Shown: piece by piece, positions 16,230 to 25,217 of the stretch | Layout: each line of letters opens with the position of its first letter | Numbering within the stretch: the first letter of the stretch is position 1 | DNA from: Methylorubrum populi | GTDB taxonomy: Bacteria > Pseudomonadota > Alphaproteobacteria > Rhizobiales > Beijerinckiaceae | Length of the DNA: 64,000 nt | Assembly: GCA_020741775.1 (NCBI GenBank) | Contig: DYYG01000037.1 | Span: forward strand, 62,001-126,000 | Direction of reading: 5' to 3' | Made by a program: the position numbers and the translations under genes | Notes under the pieces: generated by a model | Seen by the model: the letters and a program-made list of their open reading frames with translations, nothing else | Told to the model about the DNA's origin: nothing | Databases searched by the model: none

Positions 16230-17801
16230 ATGTTTGTGTTTCACTGGATCGTCGGCGTCCTGATCGGGGCGGTTCTGCTGGCCGCCCTGGCCCGGCGCCT
16301 GCGCGCGCCCTATCCCGCCTTCCTCGCGCTCGGGGGCGTCGGCCTCGCCTTCGTGCCCGGGATGCCGAGCCTCGGGCTCGACCCGGAACTGGCGCTCGCC
16401 CTGTTCCTCGCTCCGGTCCTGATGGATGCGGGCTACAGCACGTCGCTGCGCGACCTCGTGCGCAACTGGCGCCCCATCGCCGGATTGGCGGTCGGTGCGG
16501 TGGCGGCAACCACGGCGGCGGTCGCGGCCATCGCCCTGTGGCTAGTGCCGGACATGCCGCTCTCCGCCGCCATCGTGCTCGGCGCGGTGGTGGCGCCGCC
16601 GGATGCGGTGGCGGCCCTTTCCGTGCTCGCCCATGTCTCCCTGCCGCACCGCCTCGCCACGATCCTGCGCGGCGAGAGCCTCCTGAACGATGCCGCCTCG
16701 CTCCTGATCTACCGGCTCGGCGTGGCGGCGGCGGTCACCGGCCATTTCTCCGTCGCCGAAGTGGCCCCGGCCTTCCTGATCGGCGTCGTCGGCAGCCTCG
16801 TGGCCGGGCCGCTCGCCGCGCTCGTCTACCTGCGGATCCTGCGCCGGGTGGAAGAGCCGATGAGCACCATCGTGCTGCAATTCTCCGCCGCCTTCGGTCT
16901 CTGGATCGTCGCCGAGGCGGTGGAGCTTTCGGGGGTGCTGACCGTGGTCAGTTTCGCGATCACCGTCGCCCGCCGTGCCCCCGGCCAGACCACGCCGCGA
17001 TTGCGGGTGGTCTCGAACGCGGTCTGGGAGACGGCGATCTTCGTGCTCAACGTGCTCGCCTTCGTGCTGATCGGCGAGCAGATCGGGCCGATCCTGGCCC
17101 GGATGTCGCCGGAGCAGGAATTCGCCTACGCCTCCGTCGCCGCAGCCGTGGTCGCCACGGTGATCCTGGTCCGCATCGCCTGGGTGCTGCCGGCCAGCGC
17201 CATCCGCCGCCTCGGCTTCGCCGGCACGGCGGCGGATGATTCGCGACAGGCCCGCGACCTCGGCCTCGGAGCCGGATTCGCGGTGGCGTGGTCGGGGATG
17301 CGTGGCCTCGTCACCGTGGCTGCCGCGCTGGCCCTGCCCGAGGGCGGGCCCGGCGGCGGCGCGTTTCCCTATCGCGACCTCATCGTGCTCACGGCCTTCT
17401 GCGTCGTGATCGGCACCCTGGTGGTTCAGGGGCTGACCCTGCGGCCGATCCTCGGCCGGCTCGGATTGCAGGACAGCGATCCGGTCGGCTTCGAAGTGGG
17501 CCGGGCGCGAGCCGAGGCATATGGGGCTGCGGTCGAGGCCCTGAGGGACGACCGCTCGGAGGCGGCCGACGCCCTACGCCGGGAATTCCATGCCGCCTTG
17601 GCCGAAGCCGAGGCCCATGAGGAGGGGCTCGCTCCGGAGGGGTTGCCGACCGACGAACCCCGACGCCGCGCCGTCCGTGCCGCCCGCGACCGGCTTCTCG
17701 CCCTGCGCCGGAGCGGCAGCATCGGCGACGATGCGTATTTCGTGCTGGAGGAGGAACTCGACTGGGCAGAACTCAACGCAACGCCGAGGGCCGAAGCATG
17801 A
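16230..17801 (+). CDS. CPA1-family Na+(K+)/H+ antiporter
   Basis: Inner-membrane exchanger of 523 residues with about 12 transmembrane helices in the first 410 residues. Conserved segments include VLGAVVAPPDAVAALSVL and GESLLNDAASLLIYR, which correspond to the Asp-containing ion-binding region of Na+/H+ exchangers (NhaP/YjcE-like), plus WSGMRGLVTVAAALALP. A cytosolic tail of about 100 charged residues follows. Chosen start is ATG 16230 (MFVFHWIVG); the 63 residues upstream in frame are not membrane-like. Likely role: pH and sodium homeostasis. Confidence 0.9.
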   Translation: MFVFHWIVGVLIGAVLLAALARRLRAPYPAFLALGGVGLAFVPGMPSLGLDPELALALFLAPVLMDAGYSTSLRDLVRNWRPIAGLAVGAVAATTAAVAAIALWLVPDMPLSAAIVLGAVVAPPDAVAALSVLAHVSLPHRLATILRGESLLNDAASLLIYRLGVAAAVTGHFSVAEVAPAFLIGVVGSLVAGPLAALVYLRILRRVEEPMSTIVLQFSAAFGLWIVAEAVELSGVLTVVSFAITVARRAPGQTTPRLRVVSNAVWETAIFVLNVLAFVLIGEQIGPILARMSPEQEFAYASVAAAVVATVILVRIAWVLPASAIRRLGFAGTAADDSRQARDLGLGAGFAVAWSGMRGLVTVAAALALPEGGPGGGAFPYRDLIVLTAFCVVIGTLVVQGLTLRPILGRLGLQDSDPVGFEVGRARAEAYGAAVEALRDDRSEAADALRREFHAALAEAEAHEEGLAPEGLPTDEPRRRAVRAARDRLLALRRSGSIGDDAYFVLEEELDWAELNATPRAEA

Positions 17802-18579
17802 GAAATCGTGGTCTGGGCGCCTGTTCGATCGGTGAGGGCGGTAGCGCAGAGACATCTCCTGTCTCTGTCCTCGACCTGAGATGCGACCGAAGGAGGGCTC
17901 GCGTGATTTCGGAGAGTGTCGGAGCCCTGTTTCGAGGCCCTTGCGTGGCATCTCATGATAAGGGTGCGCGTGCGCAAGACGCCGTCGGACAGGCTCAGCA
18001 CAATCACGCAGGTTCACGACGCTCGTCGAACGTCCAAGAATATTTTTAGATAATTTATTTATGTTATTTGCGGATGCGGTGTGCGTAATATCTGCCAGAT
18101 GCAAAAATGTAAAATCATGTCGGGATTTTTCCGATATGAATTTCGTATATAAATCTTTTTATCCATCTATTTCGATGATAAGTTGTGGTTATTGCAGATG
18201 AAACCTCGATTTGTTTTAGTGGAAACAGGGATTTCCCTCGGCGAGATTTGCGCGAAATTTGTGTATGCCCGCTCATTCAGGTAGAAATGCCTGCGAATGA
18301 TGCGGCGCTGCAAGTGAAGGAGGGCGGGCTAGGCGGAGCCGCGCCAGGCAGCCCCTTCATGTCTCAGCCATGGAAGCGCGCGCTGCACCGCATCCGTGAT
18401 CTCATCCCTTCCCGGCTCGGCCTTGCGCCGAGGACGGCCCCAGTACCGAGTTCGATGTTCGACCCGATGCCCCTCGATCCGTTCCCTGCAATTACCGCCG
18501 CTCCTCCGATAGGCCCGTGCGGCTTCGGTCCCGGGGCGCGAGGCGCCTGTCATTCCGTTGTCGGTCCGTGCTTCCGATC
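17802..18579. other. Large intergenic region, partly AT-rich
   Basis: Almost 780 bases with no convincing gene. Positions 18030-18200 are strikingly AT-rich and could hold a promoter. A plus-strand open frame at 18185-18583 has no recognisable pattern, although it ends in a GTGA overlap with the next small gene. I see no RNA gene. Confidence 0.4.
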
Positions 18580-18729
18580 GTGAGCGTCGTTTCTCTCTTT
18601 GCGGGAACGATCCTGGCGGCCCAGGCCCATCGCTTCGGCGCGCGCACGGCCCTGGCCGAAACCGTGGCGGGCGGGCTGCTGATTCTCGGCCTCGTGCTGA
18701 TTGGTTCGGGTCTTCCGCTGTACCGCTAG
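18580..18729 (+). CDS. Small two-helix membrane protein (possible)
   Basis: A frame of 49 residues from GTG 18580 (VSVVSLFAGTILAAQAHRF, then ETVAGGLLILGLVLIGSG and LPLYR at the end) with two hydrophobic helices separated by a short charged loop. It could begin further upstream at 18517. No family is recognised and the ribosome-binding site is weak, but the two-helix pattern is better than chance frames nearby. Confidence 0.4.
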   Translation: MSVVSLFAGTILAAQAHRFGARTALAETVAGGLLILGLVLIGSGLPLYR

Positions 18730-19022
18730 AGTCAAAGCCCGATCCGCTCGACTGTCCAAAGGGCCGTTGAGGGTGGCCCGGCCTTCTCGAATAGCCGCGT
18801 ACCTCCCTACGATTGCCTTTGTAGGAGGAAGTTGAATCGGCCGTCACGACGTCCCGAGCGTTGTACTCCCTACGCATCGAGGTCGAGGCCGCCTGTTCTC
18901 ACACGAAGCTGTCTCTCAGCCGGCTGCGGACCCGTTCGGATGATAGACCGGCATCGGGGAGTGACCGGCAGAGTTAACTCATGTCATGATGCATGAAACG
19001 TCAGACTTGGCGGAGAGTCTTG

Positions 19023-20264
19023 ATGCGGATCTCATGTGTCGGTGCGGGGCCTGCCGGGCTGTATTTCGCGATCGTGATGAAGCGGCGCAACCCGAACCAT
19101 GAGATCGTCGTCCATGAGCGAAACCCGGCGGGAACAACGCATGGCTGGGGCGTCGTCTTCTGGGACGATCTTCTTGCCACTCTGCGAACCAACGATCCGG
19201 ACAGCGCGCAGACCATCGCGGATCAGGCGGTTCCCTGGTCGGGGCAGGTGGTCGATGTCGAGGGGCAACCGCCGCTTCACTACGTGGACGGAGGCTACGG
19301 CATCTGCCGTCGTCGCCTCCTGCAGATCCTCGTCGAACGGGCGCTCGCGCTGGGCGTCGACGTGCGGTTCGAGAGCGAGATCAGCGAGCTGAGTCAGGTC
19401 GCCGACGCGGACCTCATCGTGGCGGCAGACGGTGTCGCGAGTCGGTTGCGGCGGCACCGTGCGGATCAGTTCCGGCCGCAGATCGAAGCGGGCCGCAACA
19501 AATACATCTGGCTCGCAACGACGCAGCCCTTCCCTTCCTTTACTTTCGGATTCGTTCCGACCAGTGCCGGATGGATCTGGTTTCACGCCTACTCCTTCAA
19601 GGAGGGAGTGAGTACGTTCATCGTGGAATGCGCACCGGAGACGTGGGACGGCCTCGGTCTCGGCACGATGCGCGCGGATGCCGCGTTGAAGACCTTGGAA
19701 AGCATCTTCGCCAAGCATCTCGACGGCCACGGACTGATGAGCCGCGATGGCCATGGCAACAGACTGCCATGGTTGAGCTTCCGCACCTTGGTCAATCGAA
19801 CCTGGCACGCGGACAACGTGGTGCTGATCGGCGACGCCGCGCATACGACCCATTTCACGATCGGTTCGGGAACGCGGCTCGCCATCGACGACGCCGTCGC
19901 GCTCGCCTCGGCCTTGAGCGAGCACGACAGCCTTCCCCGTGCCCTCGACGCGTTCAGCCGCCGACGCCAGCGCGCCCTTGCTCGCGTACAGCGGGAGGCG
20001 CGCCTGAGCGCGGAATGGTTCGAGAACCTTCCACGCTACATCCGCTATAATGCACCCACCTTCTTCACACTTCTGCTTGCGCGGCGCTCTCGCCTATTGA
20101 AGCGGATGCCTGCGAGAACATACCTGTATTTACGTCGTAAATATACTAAGCTGACGGCGAGCGCGGCCTCACCTCTCGCGCGGATCGGCGGACCAGCGCA
20201 CCGGTTCGGATCGAAAGCCAGGCGCGGCATCTCCGGCGCCGAACCGGGAACGCCCTGCCATTGA
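19023..20264 (+). CDS. FAD-dependent aromatic monooxygenase (salicylyl/anthraniloyl-CoA hydroxylase-like)
   Basis: Flavoprotein of 413 residues of the PHBH-type class A monooxygenases. It has the dinucleotide-binding start ISCVGAGPAGLYFAIVMKRR (GxGxxG), an ADGVASRLR stretch after the substrate domain, and VLIGDAAHTTHFTIGSGTRL, the GD motif that binds FAD ribityl. The HGWGVVFWDD and NKYIWLATTQPFPSFTFGF segments match the flavin domain of salicylyl-CoA 5-hydroxylase and 2-aminobenzoyl-CoA monooxygenase. The C-terminal flavoreductase domain of the fused versions is absent; the sequence ends in a basic tail. GGAGAG lies just upstream of ATG 19023. The substrate is not known. Confidence 0.85.
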   Translation: MRISCVGAGPAGLYFAIVMKRRNPNHEIVVHERNPAGTTHGWGVVFWDDLLATLRTNDPDSAQTIADQAVPWSGQVVDVEGQPPLHYVDGGYGICRRRLLQILVERALALGVDVRFESEISELSQVADADLIVAADGVASRLRRHRADQFRPQIEAGRNKYIWLATTQPFPSFTFGFVPTSAGWIWFHAYSFKEGVSTFIVECAPETWDGLGLGTMRADAALKTLESIFAKHLDGHGLMSRDGHGNRLPWLSFRTLVNRTWHADNVVLIGDAAHTTHFTIGSGTRLAIDDAVALASALSEHDSLPRALDAFSRRRQRALARVQREARLSAEWFENLPRYIRYNAPTFFTLLLARRSRLLKRMPARTYLYLRRKYTKLTASAASPLARIGGPAHRFGSKARRGISGAEPGTPCH

Positions 20265-20471
20265 CGCTGTCAGCGCCGGAGCGGGCTGACCAATTCCGCC
20301 GGTGCGGATCGTCCCGACGGCTGCGTGGTGAATGAAACCGCCTCCGGTCCTGCTCCAGCCTTCGAGGCCTCACAACCCGTTCGACAACGTCTCACCGCGG
20401 AGAGCCGCCGGATTCTCGCTCTGGCTCTCGTCTGCTTCGTCGCCCTGAACTGGCCAAGGTGGAAAGGGCAT

Positions 20472-20654
20472 CTAGTCCGTGAAAGCGTCCGACGCGTAGC
20501 CGTGGTCGCACGAAGCGACCCGCCAGGGCTCGCTGTCCCCGAAACTGGCCGGATCCCAGCGAATGACGGCTCGGCGGTCCGGCTCGCCCCGGTTGATCGC
20601 GATGATCCAGCGGCCATCGCGGGGCGCCCGATCCATGATCCGCCAGCTCCACAT
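20472..20654 (-). CDS. Small Trp-rich hypothetical protein
   Basis: A 60-residue product, MWSWRIMDRAPRDGRWIIAI continuing with NRGEPDRRAVIRWDP and ending DHGYASDAFTD. Five Trp residues, a basic-acidic balance and a CGAGG ribosome-binding site before ATG 20654 make it look real. No function is known. Between it and the monooxygenase stop (20265-20471) no gene is supported. Confidence 0.65.
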   Translation of the reverse strand: MWSWRIMDRAPRDGRWIIAINRGEPDRRAVIRWDPASFGDSEPWRVASCDHGYASDAFTD

Positions 20655-20843
20655 CGATCAATCCTCGGATCTTCAGACCAGGGGATTCTCAACGCTGAAT
20701 CAGGTCAGACCGTTCGGTCGGCTCACCTCAAATCCTCCGACGCTCGTCGGCCCGGCTCGGCCTTTCGAGAGAGCCGGCAGGGGCAGCGACCGGCAAGGGG
20801 GGGCGCCGGGACCGCGTCAGGGTCCGATCGACCGGAAGCGCCT

Positions 20844-21812
20844 TCAGAGAGCCGGAGTGTTGCTGCGGCGGGCGGAAAGCCGCGCCTCGATCGCATCCCA
20901 GACCGACACCGCCAGATCGGGCCCGCCGAGGCGCTTGATCGCGCGGATGCCGGTCGGCGAGGTCACGTTGATTTCGGTGAGATTCCCATCGATCACGTCG
21001 ATGCCGACGAGGACCAAGCCGCGGCGCCTCAGCTCCGGGCCGATGGTGGCGCAGATCTCGCGCTCGCGCTCCGTCAGCTCCGAGGCGCCGGCAGCGCCGC
21101 CGCGTACCATGTTGGAGCGGATATCGCCCTTGGCCGGCACCCGGTTGATCGCCCCCATCGGCTCGCCGTCCACGAGGATGATCCGCTTGTCACCCTCTGT
21201 GACCCGCTCGAGGAAGCGTTGCACCACCCATTGCTCGCGGAAGGTCGCGGAGAACAGGTCGAACATCGATCCGAAGTTCGGGTCGTCCCGCGACACCCGG
21301 AACACCGCCGCGCCGCCATGGCCGTGGAGCGGCTTCATGGCGATGGTGCCGTGCTCGGCACGGAACGCATCGATCTCGGCCCGATCACGGGAGATCAGGG
21401 TTGGCGGCATCAGTTCGGGGAAGTCGAGGACGAACAGCTTCTCGGGCGCGTTCCGAACCTCGGCCGGATCGTTGACCACCAGCGTGCGCGCCGCGACCTT
21501 CTCCAGCATGTGGGTCGCCGTGACATAGGCCATGTCGAAGGGCGGATCCTGGCGCATCAGCACCACGTCGACCTCCGACAGGTCGAGACGCTCCGGCGAC
21601 TGCAGGGCCGCGTGCGCGCCCTCCACATCCTGCACCGTCACCGGCGCGGCATAGGCCGTTACCGAGCGGCCCTGCAGCGAGAGCCGGTCCGGCGTGTAGG
21701 TGTAGAGGCGGTGGCCCCGGGCCTGCGCCTCCAGCATGAGGGCGAAGGTGGTGTCGCCCGCGATGCGGATCGACTGGATCGGATCCATCTGGACCGCGAC
21801 GGTCAACGCCAT
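20844..21812 (-). CDS. gshB: Glutathione synthetase GshB
   Basis: ATP-grasp enzyme that joins gamma-glutamylcysteine and glycine to make glutathione. The 322-residue product shows the prokaryotic GshB signatures: [11 protein letters not shown] at the N-terminus, [20 protein letters not shown], the ATP-grasp loop [14 protein letters not shown] and the metal-binding [20 protein letters not shown]. Length is normal. I choose ATG 21812, with GGGGA upstream, over a slightly longer in-frame start. In methylotrophs glutathione also supports formaldehyde detoxification, but no such genes are adjacent. Confidence 0.96.
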   Translation of the reverse strand: MALTVAVQMDPIQSIRIAGDTTFALMLEAQARGHRLYTYTPDRLSLQGRSVTAYAAPVTVQDVEGAHAALQSPERLDLSEVDVVLMRQDPPFDMAYVTATHMLEKVAARTLVVNDPAEVRNAPEKLFVLDFPELMPPTLISRDRAEIDAFRAEHGTIAMKPLHGHGGAAVFRVSRDDPNFGSMFDLFSATFREQWVVQRFLERVTEGDKRIILVDGEPMGAINRVPAKGDIRSNMVRGGAAGASELTEREREICATIGPELRRRGLVLVGIDVIDGNLTEINVTSPTGIRAIKRLGGPDLAVSVWDAIEARLSARRSNTPAL

Positions 21813-21918
21813 TGTCGTCCCCGGATTGGTCGGCACTTTCCGCCGGAACCGGCGGAGCGGGCCCGCGATGGCTCGCTCCGCTGCATCAGTCTGCCCTGTC
21901 GGTGACGGGGATGGAGGA

Positions 21919-22185
21919 TCAGCGCTGGCCGCGGGGCTGCGAGGCGCCGCCGGTGCGCCGATCGTAATCGCCGATCGCCGCCTTGCATTCCGGCGAGAGC
22001 CGCGACCGGTTGCGGTTCATGCAGGTTTCGGCATCGGAGCTGTTCGGATCGACGCCGGCACAGAGCCGGAAGTAATCGTTGGCGCAGCCGAGCTGCAGCC
22101 CCTGATCCTCCCGCTGGGCCTGAGCGGGGCTCGCCGCCAGAAGGCCGAGCAGAGCGAAGGGTGCCAGTTTCAGGGCCGCGGACAT
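21919..22185 (-). CDS. Small secreted cysteine-rich protein
   Basis: An 88-residue predicted periplasmic protein. The signal peptide ([23 protein letters not shown]) is followed by a mature part with four Cys in the order GC...LC...TC...EC, and [16 protein letters not shown], a pattern of the short Cys-rich repeat proteins. Function is unknown. Start chosen at 22185 for the signal peptide; an ATG at 22227 would add a 14-residue basic extension. A minus-strand terminator lies about 170 bases upstream, so its promoter should lie between. Confidence 0.7.
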   Translation of the reverse strand: MSAALKLAPFALLGLLAASPAQAQREDQGLQLGCANDYFRLCAGVDPNSSDAETCMNRNRSRLSPECKAAIGDYDRRTGGASQPRGQR

Positions 22186-22742
22186 GCCGCGTGCCGGGCT
22201 ACCAAATCGTGAGAAGTCCGGACGCATCCTGCCTTGTCCTTCGCTCGATCGAAGAGGGGTTGGCACCGCATATCGGGCATCCCCCCGTGTTAGCAAGCGC
22301 AGCACGATCTCGTGACGCCAGCGTTCCCGGGCTCGGTCTCTTCCCCGGACGAGCCGAAAAAAAGGCCCCGCAGCGATCTTCGCGCGGGGCCAGAGTCAAG
22401 GGAGGAAACGCCCGCCATGGGCAGGGACGATCCGAGCAAGGACCATGCCGCTTCACCGGTAATCCCTGGCAGACCTCTCGGGTGAGACGCCGAAGAGTCC
22501 GGCCGAGGGGCCGCTAAGCCGCCTTGCTGCGGCGCTCTGTAGCGGGTTCGAGGGGCAAACTGAGCCGTGGATCGTCCCGATGCCCAGTATCGCAACAATC
22601 CGTTAACCACGTCGTGCTGAGCTTGGCCGAGAAATTTCGGTCGGACGGGCCCGTCCCGTCCCCGAGGAATGGCCCCCCGTTCCGCGCAGCCTCGCTGCCG
22701 GGAACGGGGCTTCGGCCGCCACCGACACGACGGGACAGGCCC
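22186..22742. other. Intergenic region containing a minus-strand terminator
   Basis: About 560 bases between divergent genes. It holds a strong minus-strand terminator hairpin at 22357-22391 without a recognisable protein gene in front of it. A minus-strand open frame ending at 22514 uses codons (TTA, TGT, ACA, ACT) unlike the neighbours and is doubtful. A small RNA transcribed leftward is possible. Confidence 0.4.
22357..22391 (-). terminator. Rho-independent terminator on the minus strand
   Basis: GGCCCCGC (22364-22371) pairs with GCGGGGCC (22384-22391), 12-base loop; read on the minus strand the stem is followed by seven U residues (A run 22357-22363). Confidence 0.75.
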
Positions 22743-22973
22743 ATGTTTCCTCCGAAGACGACCCCATCGACTCCGCCGCCTCCGACTTGGTCCCTGCCGG
22801 CACAGCGGGAGCGAAGCGCCGCAGGCTCCGTCATTCCCTTCGTCGCCGGCGCGAGCCGTCGTTTCCGGCGCGAGACGGACGAGGCGCCGCGGGGGCAAAT
22901 CCTGCTGTTCACCGGCGTCCGCTACGAGAGATTGCCGGAGGCTGCCCCGGTCCCGCAGCGCCGGCGCTCGTGA
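22743..22973 (+). CDS. Small conserved protein of unknown function
   Basis: A 76-residue protein with a Pro-rich N-terminus (MFPPKTTPSTPPPPTW) and a C-terminus reading GQILLFTGVRYERLPEAA, a short pattern I associate with small conserved rhizobial proteins of unknown role. Its TGA (22971-22973) overlaps the GTG start of the downstream lipoprotein gene, which implies translational coupling. ATG 22743 is the best start. Confidence 0.65.
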   Translation: MFPPKTTPSTPPPPTWSLPAQRERSAAGSVIPFVAGASRRFRRETDEAPRGQILLFTGVRYERLPEAAPVPQRRRS

Positions 22974-23782
22974 CGCGGGTCCGGAGCCGCTCCGTCGGCG
23001 CGCTCCGTCGCGGCCGGTTCATCCTCCTGCTGGCGCCGCTCTGGCTGGCCGCCTGCGCGCAGGAGGGTGATTTCGGCCGGCCGGCGCGCAGCGCCTGGAA
23101 CGGGCTCATCGACACCACCGGCACACTGGCCGCCCGCGAACGCGGCACGCCGGCCTCGGCCTTTCCGCTCACCGACGACGAGACCATCCTGCGCGACCGC
23201 GCTTGGCGCTTCCTGATGCCGGCCGATGGCCGGGCCGCCTTCGAGGATGCGCTCGCCAACCTGACCCGCGCCCGCGTCCTGCCGCCGAACTGGCGCCGCG
23301 ATGATCTGCCCGCCTATCACGAAGGTTTGATCTCGGAAGCGTTCCGCTCACCCTTCTCGCGCTATCGCAGGTTGTCGGACGATGCGGTCGCCGATGGTCG
23401 GTTGCTCCCGGCCTTCGCCGCGCTCGCCCAGCGCGTGTTCGAGGCGGACGGCCTGCGCCTGCGCGCCTTGCCCTTGTCCGCCAGTGTCGATGGGTGGGAT
23501 GTGCGGCAGGCGGCCATGCGGGTGGCGGAGAACCGCTGCCTCGTCGCCTGGGTGCGGCTGGAGACGGCCCTGCGGATCGCCCGCTACCGTTACGCGCTCG
23601 AGCATTTTCTGGTCGAGATGCCCGGCCGCGAGGCGGTGCCCGCCGAACAGGCGCTCGCCTTCCTCGAAGGGCGCCGGCCGCTCCTCGACCCGCTGCTGCC
23701 GCCGGATGCCGCCGCGCGCTGCGGCTTCGGCGAGCCGCCGGCCCAGGCGGTGCTGGCCGCGCCGGTGATCGCCAAATATTAG
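22970..23782 (+). CDS. Hypothetical lipoprotein
   Basis: A 270-residue predicted lipoprotein. After a basic start the hydrophobic stretch FILLLAPLWLAACAQ ends in a lipobox (LAAC, Cys29). The mature part is alpha-helical and Arg-rich (FLMPADGRAAFEDALANL, ENRCLVAWVRLETALRIARY). I recognise no catalytic motif. GTG 22970 overlaps the upstream TGA (GTGA), so this gene is likely co-translated with the 76-residue gene. No terminator is obvious before the dispersed repeat at 23796. Confidence 0.75.
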   Translation: MTRVRSRSVGALRRGRFILLLAPLWLAACAQEGDFGRPARSAWNGLIDTTGTLAARERGTPASAFPLTDDETILRDRAWRFLMPADGRAAFEDALANLTRARVLPPNWRRDDLPAYHEGLISEAFRSPFSRYRRLSDDAVADGRLLPAFAALAQRVFEADGLRLRALPLSASVDGWDVRQAAMRVAENRCLVAWVRLETALRIARYRYALEHFLVEMPGREAVPAEQALAFLEGRRPLLDPLLPPDAAARCGFGEPPAQAVLAAPVIAKY

Positions 23783-23795
23783 GGAGCGCCGATTA

Positions 23796-23854
23796 GAGCG
23801 CTCCCCTCCGAAGCGGAGGCCGGTTCGGCGAAAGCGAGCGCGTCGAAACACAGG
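23796..23854 (+). repeat. Dispersed GAGCGCT-type intergenic repeat, copy 2
   Basis: Starts GAGCGCTCCCCTCCG, contains an imperfect CTCCGAAGCGGAG hairpin, then GGTTCGGCG and a tail GAGCGCGTCGAAACACAGG. It aligns with the copy at 1330-1384. Confidence 0.5.
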
Positions 23855-23956
23855 CTCAGCGGTCGTGCTCAGAGGTCTTGCCGATCGCAGCGCTGTCGGG
23901 AATGCCTCTCGGCACGCCCCCTTCCGACGCGCCGAACACAGGGCGGTTGAACAGTG

Positions 23957-24625
23957 ATGCGAACCATCGTCTACGCGGATGGCGGCTGCGATCCCAATCC
24001 CGGTCCCGGCGGCTGGGGGGTGGTGATCCAGGATCCCACCGGCTGGATCGAGCTGCATGGCGGCGAGCGTGCCACCACCAACAACCGCATGGAATTGACC
24101 GCCGCGATCCGCGCCCTCGAGCATTTCCCGGAAGGGGCTGCCATCGAGATGCGCTGCGACAGCCAATATGTGGTCAAGTCCGTCACCGAGTGGATGCGCG
24201 GCTGGAAGGCGCGGGGCTGGCGCACGGCGACGGGTCCGGTGAAGAACATCGACCTGATGCAGCGCCTCGACGCCCTGGCCGCTGCCCGCGACGTGCGCTG
24301 GACCTGGGTGCGGGGCCATGCCGGAGAGGAGGGCAACGAGCGCGCCGACCGCCTCGCCACCCTCGGCCGGCGCGAGGCCCTCGGCCAGCCGGTGCTGCCC
24401 GCGGCCGGGCTCGTGCCCGCAGAACGGACGCCTGCACCGAGCCCGAGGCCCACGACGGCTCAGGTCGCCCTGAATGCCGAGCTGGCCGAGCAGGTCGCGC
24501 GGGCGGCGGGCCAGTCCGGGATCAGCCCCCAGGCCTATCTGGAAGAGGCCGCGCGGCTGGCGCTGGAACTCACGCCGGCCGGCATCGCCCGCGTCCGCGC
24601 CGAGTTGCAGCGGAAGGCCTCCTGA
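23957..24625 (+). CDS. rnhA: Ribonuclease HI with extra C-terminal domain
   Basis: Endonuclease that cleaves the RNA of RNA-DNA hybrids. The first 150 residues are a complete RNase HI with catalytic Asp8 (YADGGCDPNPG), Glu46 (NNRMELTAA), Asp68 (RCDSQYVV), His121 and Asp131 (GNERADRLA). A Pro-rich linker and about 60 extra residues follow, including LAEQVARAAGQSGISPQAYL, which looks like a ribbon-helix-helix-type helix pair. Typical RNase HI ends near 150. ATG 23957 is used; a GTG three bases upstream is equally possible. The glycosylase gene follows 8 bases after the stop. Confidence 0.92.
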   Translation: MRTIVYADGGCDPNPGPGGWGVVIQDPTGWIELHGGERATTNNRMELTAAIRALEHFPEGAAIEMRCDSQYVVKSVTEWMRGWKARGWRTATGPVKNIDLMQRLDALAAARDVRWTWVRGHAGEEGNERADRLATLGRREALGQPVLPAAGLVPAERTPAPSPRPTTAQVALNAELAEQVARAAGQSGISPQAYLEEAARLALELTPAGIARVRAELQRKAS

Positions 24626-24633
24626 CCGGCCCC

Positions 24634-25212
24634 GTGAACACCGCTTTCTTCGACCGGCCGGCGGCGACGGTTGCCGCCGAGCTGATCGGCCGCAGGCTCT
24701 GCGTGGACGGTGTCGGCGGCCTCATTGTCGAGACCGAGGCCTATGACCGGACCGATCCGGCCTCCCACAGCTTCGGCGGGCCGACCCGGCGCAATGCGAG
24801 CATGTTCGGGCCGCCGGGGCGGGCCTATGTCTACCGCTCCTATGGCTTGCACTGGTGCCTGAATCTGGTCTGCGAGACCGGCAGCGCCGTGCTCCTGCGC
24901 GCCCTGGCGCCGACGATGGGCCTGGAGACGATGCGGGCGCGCCGCGGCCTCGATGCGGAGCGCCTGCTCTGCGCCGGGCCGGGCCGGCTCGCTCAGGCCC
25001 TCGGCATCGACCTGTCGCATGACGGTTTGCCTCTCGACCGAGCCCCCTTCGCCTGGGGCGAGCCGGAGGGATCGATGCCCGTCGCAGCCACGACCCGCAT
25101 CGGCATCAGCCGCGGCGCCGAGACGCCCTGGCGCTTCCTCGTGCCGGGATCGCCCTATCTCAGCAGGCCTCTGCCGCGGAAGGCGTCCGGCGCCGGTCCG
25201 TCGGCAGGGTAG
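24634..25212 (+). CDS. DNA-3-methyladenine glycosylase (AAG/MPG family)
   Basis: Base-excision repair enzyme that removes alkylated purines. The 192-residue product has the AAG family order: FFDRPAATVAAELIGRRLC, IVETEAYDRTDPASHSFGG (Glu of the catalytic centre), RNASMFGPPGRAYVYRSYG, where YVYRSYGLHWCLNLV is highly conserved, and ARRGLDAERLLCAGPGRLAQ. The frame is opened by GTG 24634, right after rnhA (stop 24625), suggesting co-transcription. No ATG is available upstream of the conserved start. Confidence 0.93.
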   Translation: MNTAFFDRPAATVAAELIGRRLCVDGVGGLIVETEAYDRTDPASHSFGGPTRRNASMFGPPGRAYVYRSYGLHWCLNLVCETGSAVLLRALAPTMGLETMRARRGLDAERLLCAGPGRLAQALGIDLSHDGLPLDRAPFAWGEPEGSMPVAATTRIGISRGAETPWRFLVPGSPYLSRPLPRKASGAGPSAG

Positions 25213-25217
25213 GGGGC

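Noticed and set aside
18185..18583. Plus-strand open frame of 132 codons that ends in a GTGA overlap
   Set aside because: No ribosome-binding site, mixed composition crossing an AT-rich to GC-rich boundary, no motif. The overlap may be coincidence.
20325..20480. Possible small membrane protein reading LTAESRRILALALVCFVALNWPRW
   Set aside because: The frame runs on for hundreds of codons antisense to the 60-residue gene and gshB, with no stop where a small protein should end.
22514..22912. Minus-strand open frame ending RRSKAA near the terminator
   Set aside because: It overlaps the conserved small gene on the other strand, and its unique part uses rare codons (TTA, TGT, ACA). No start is well placed. 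A small RNA is as likely.
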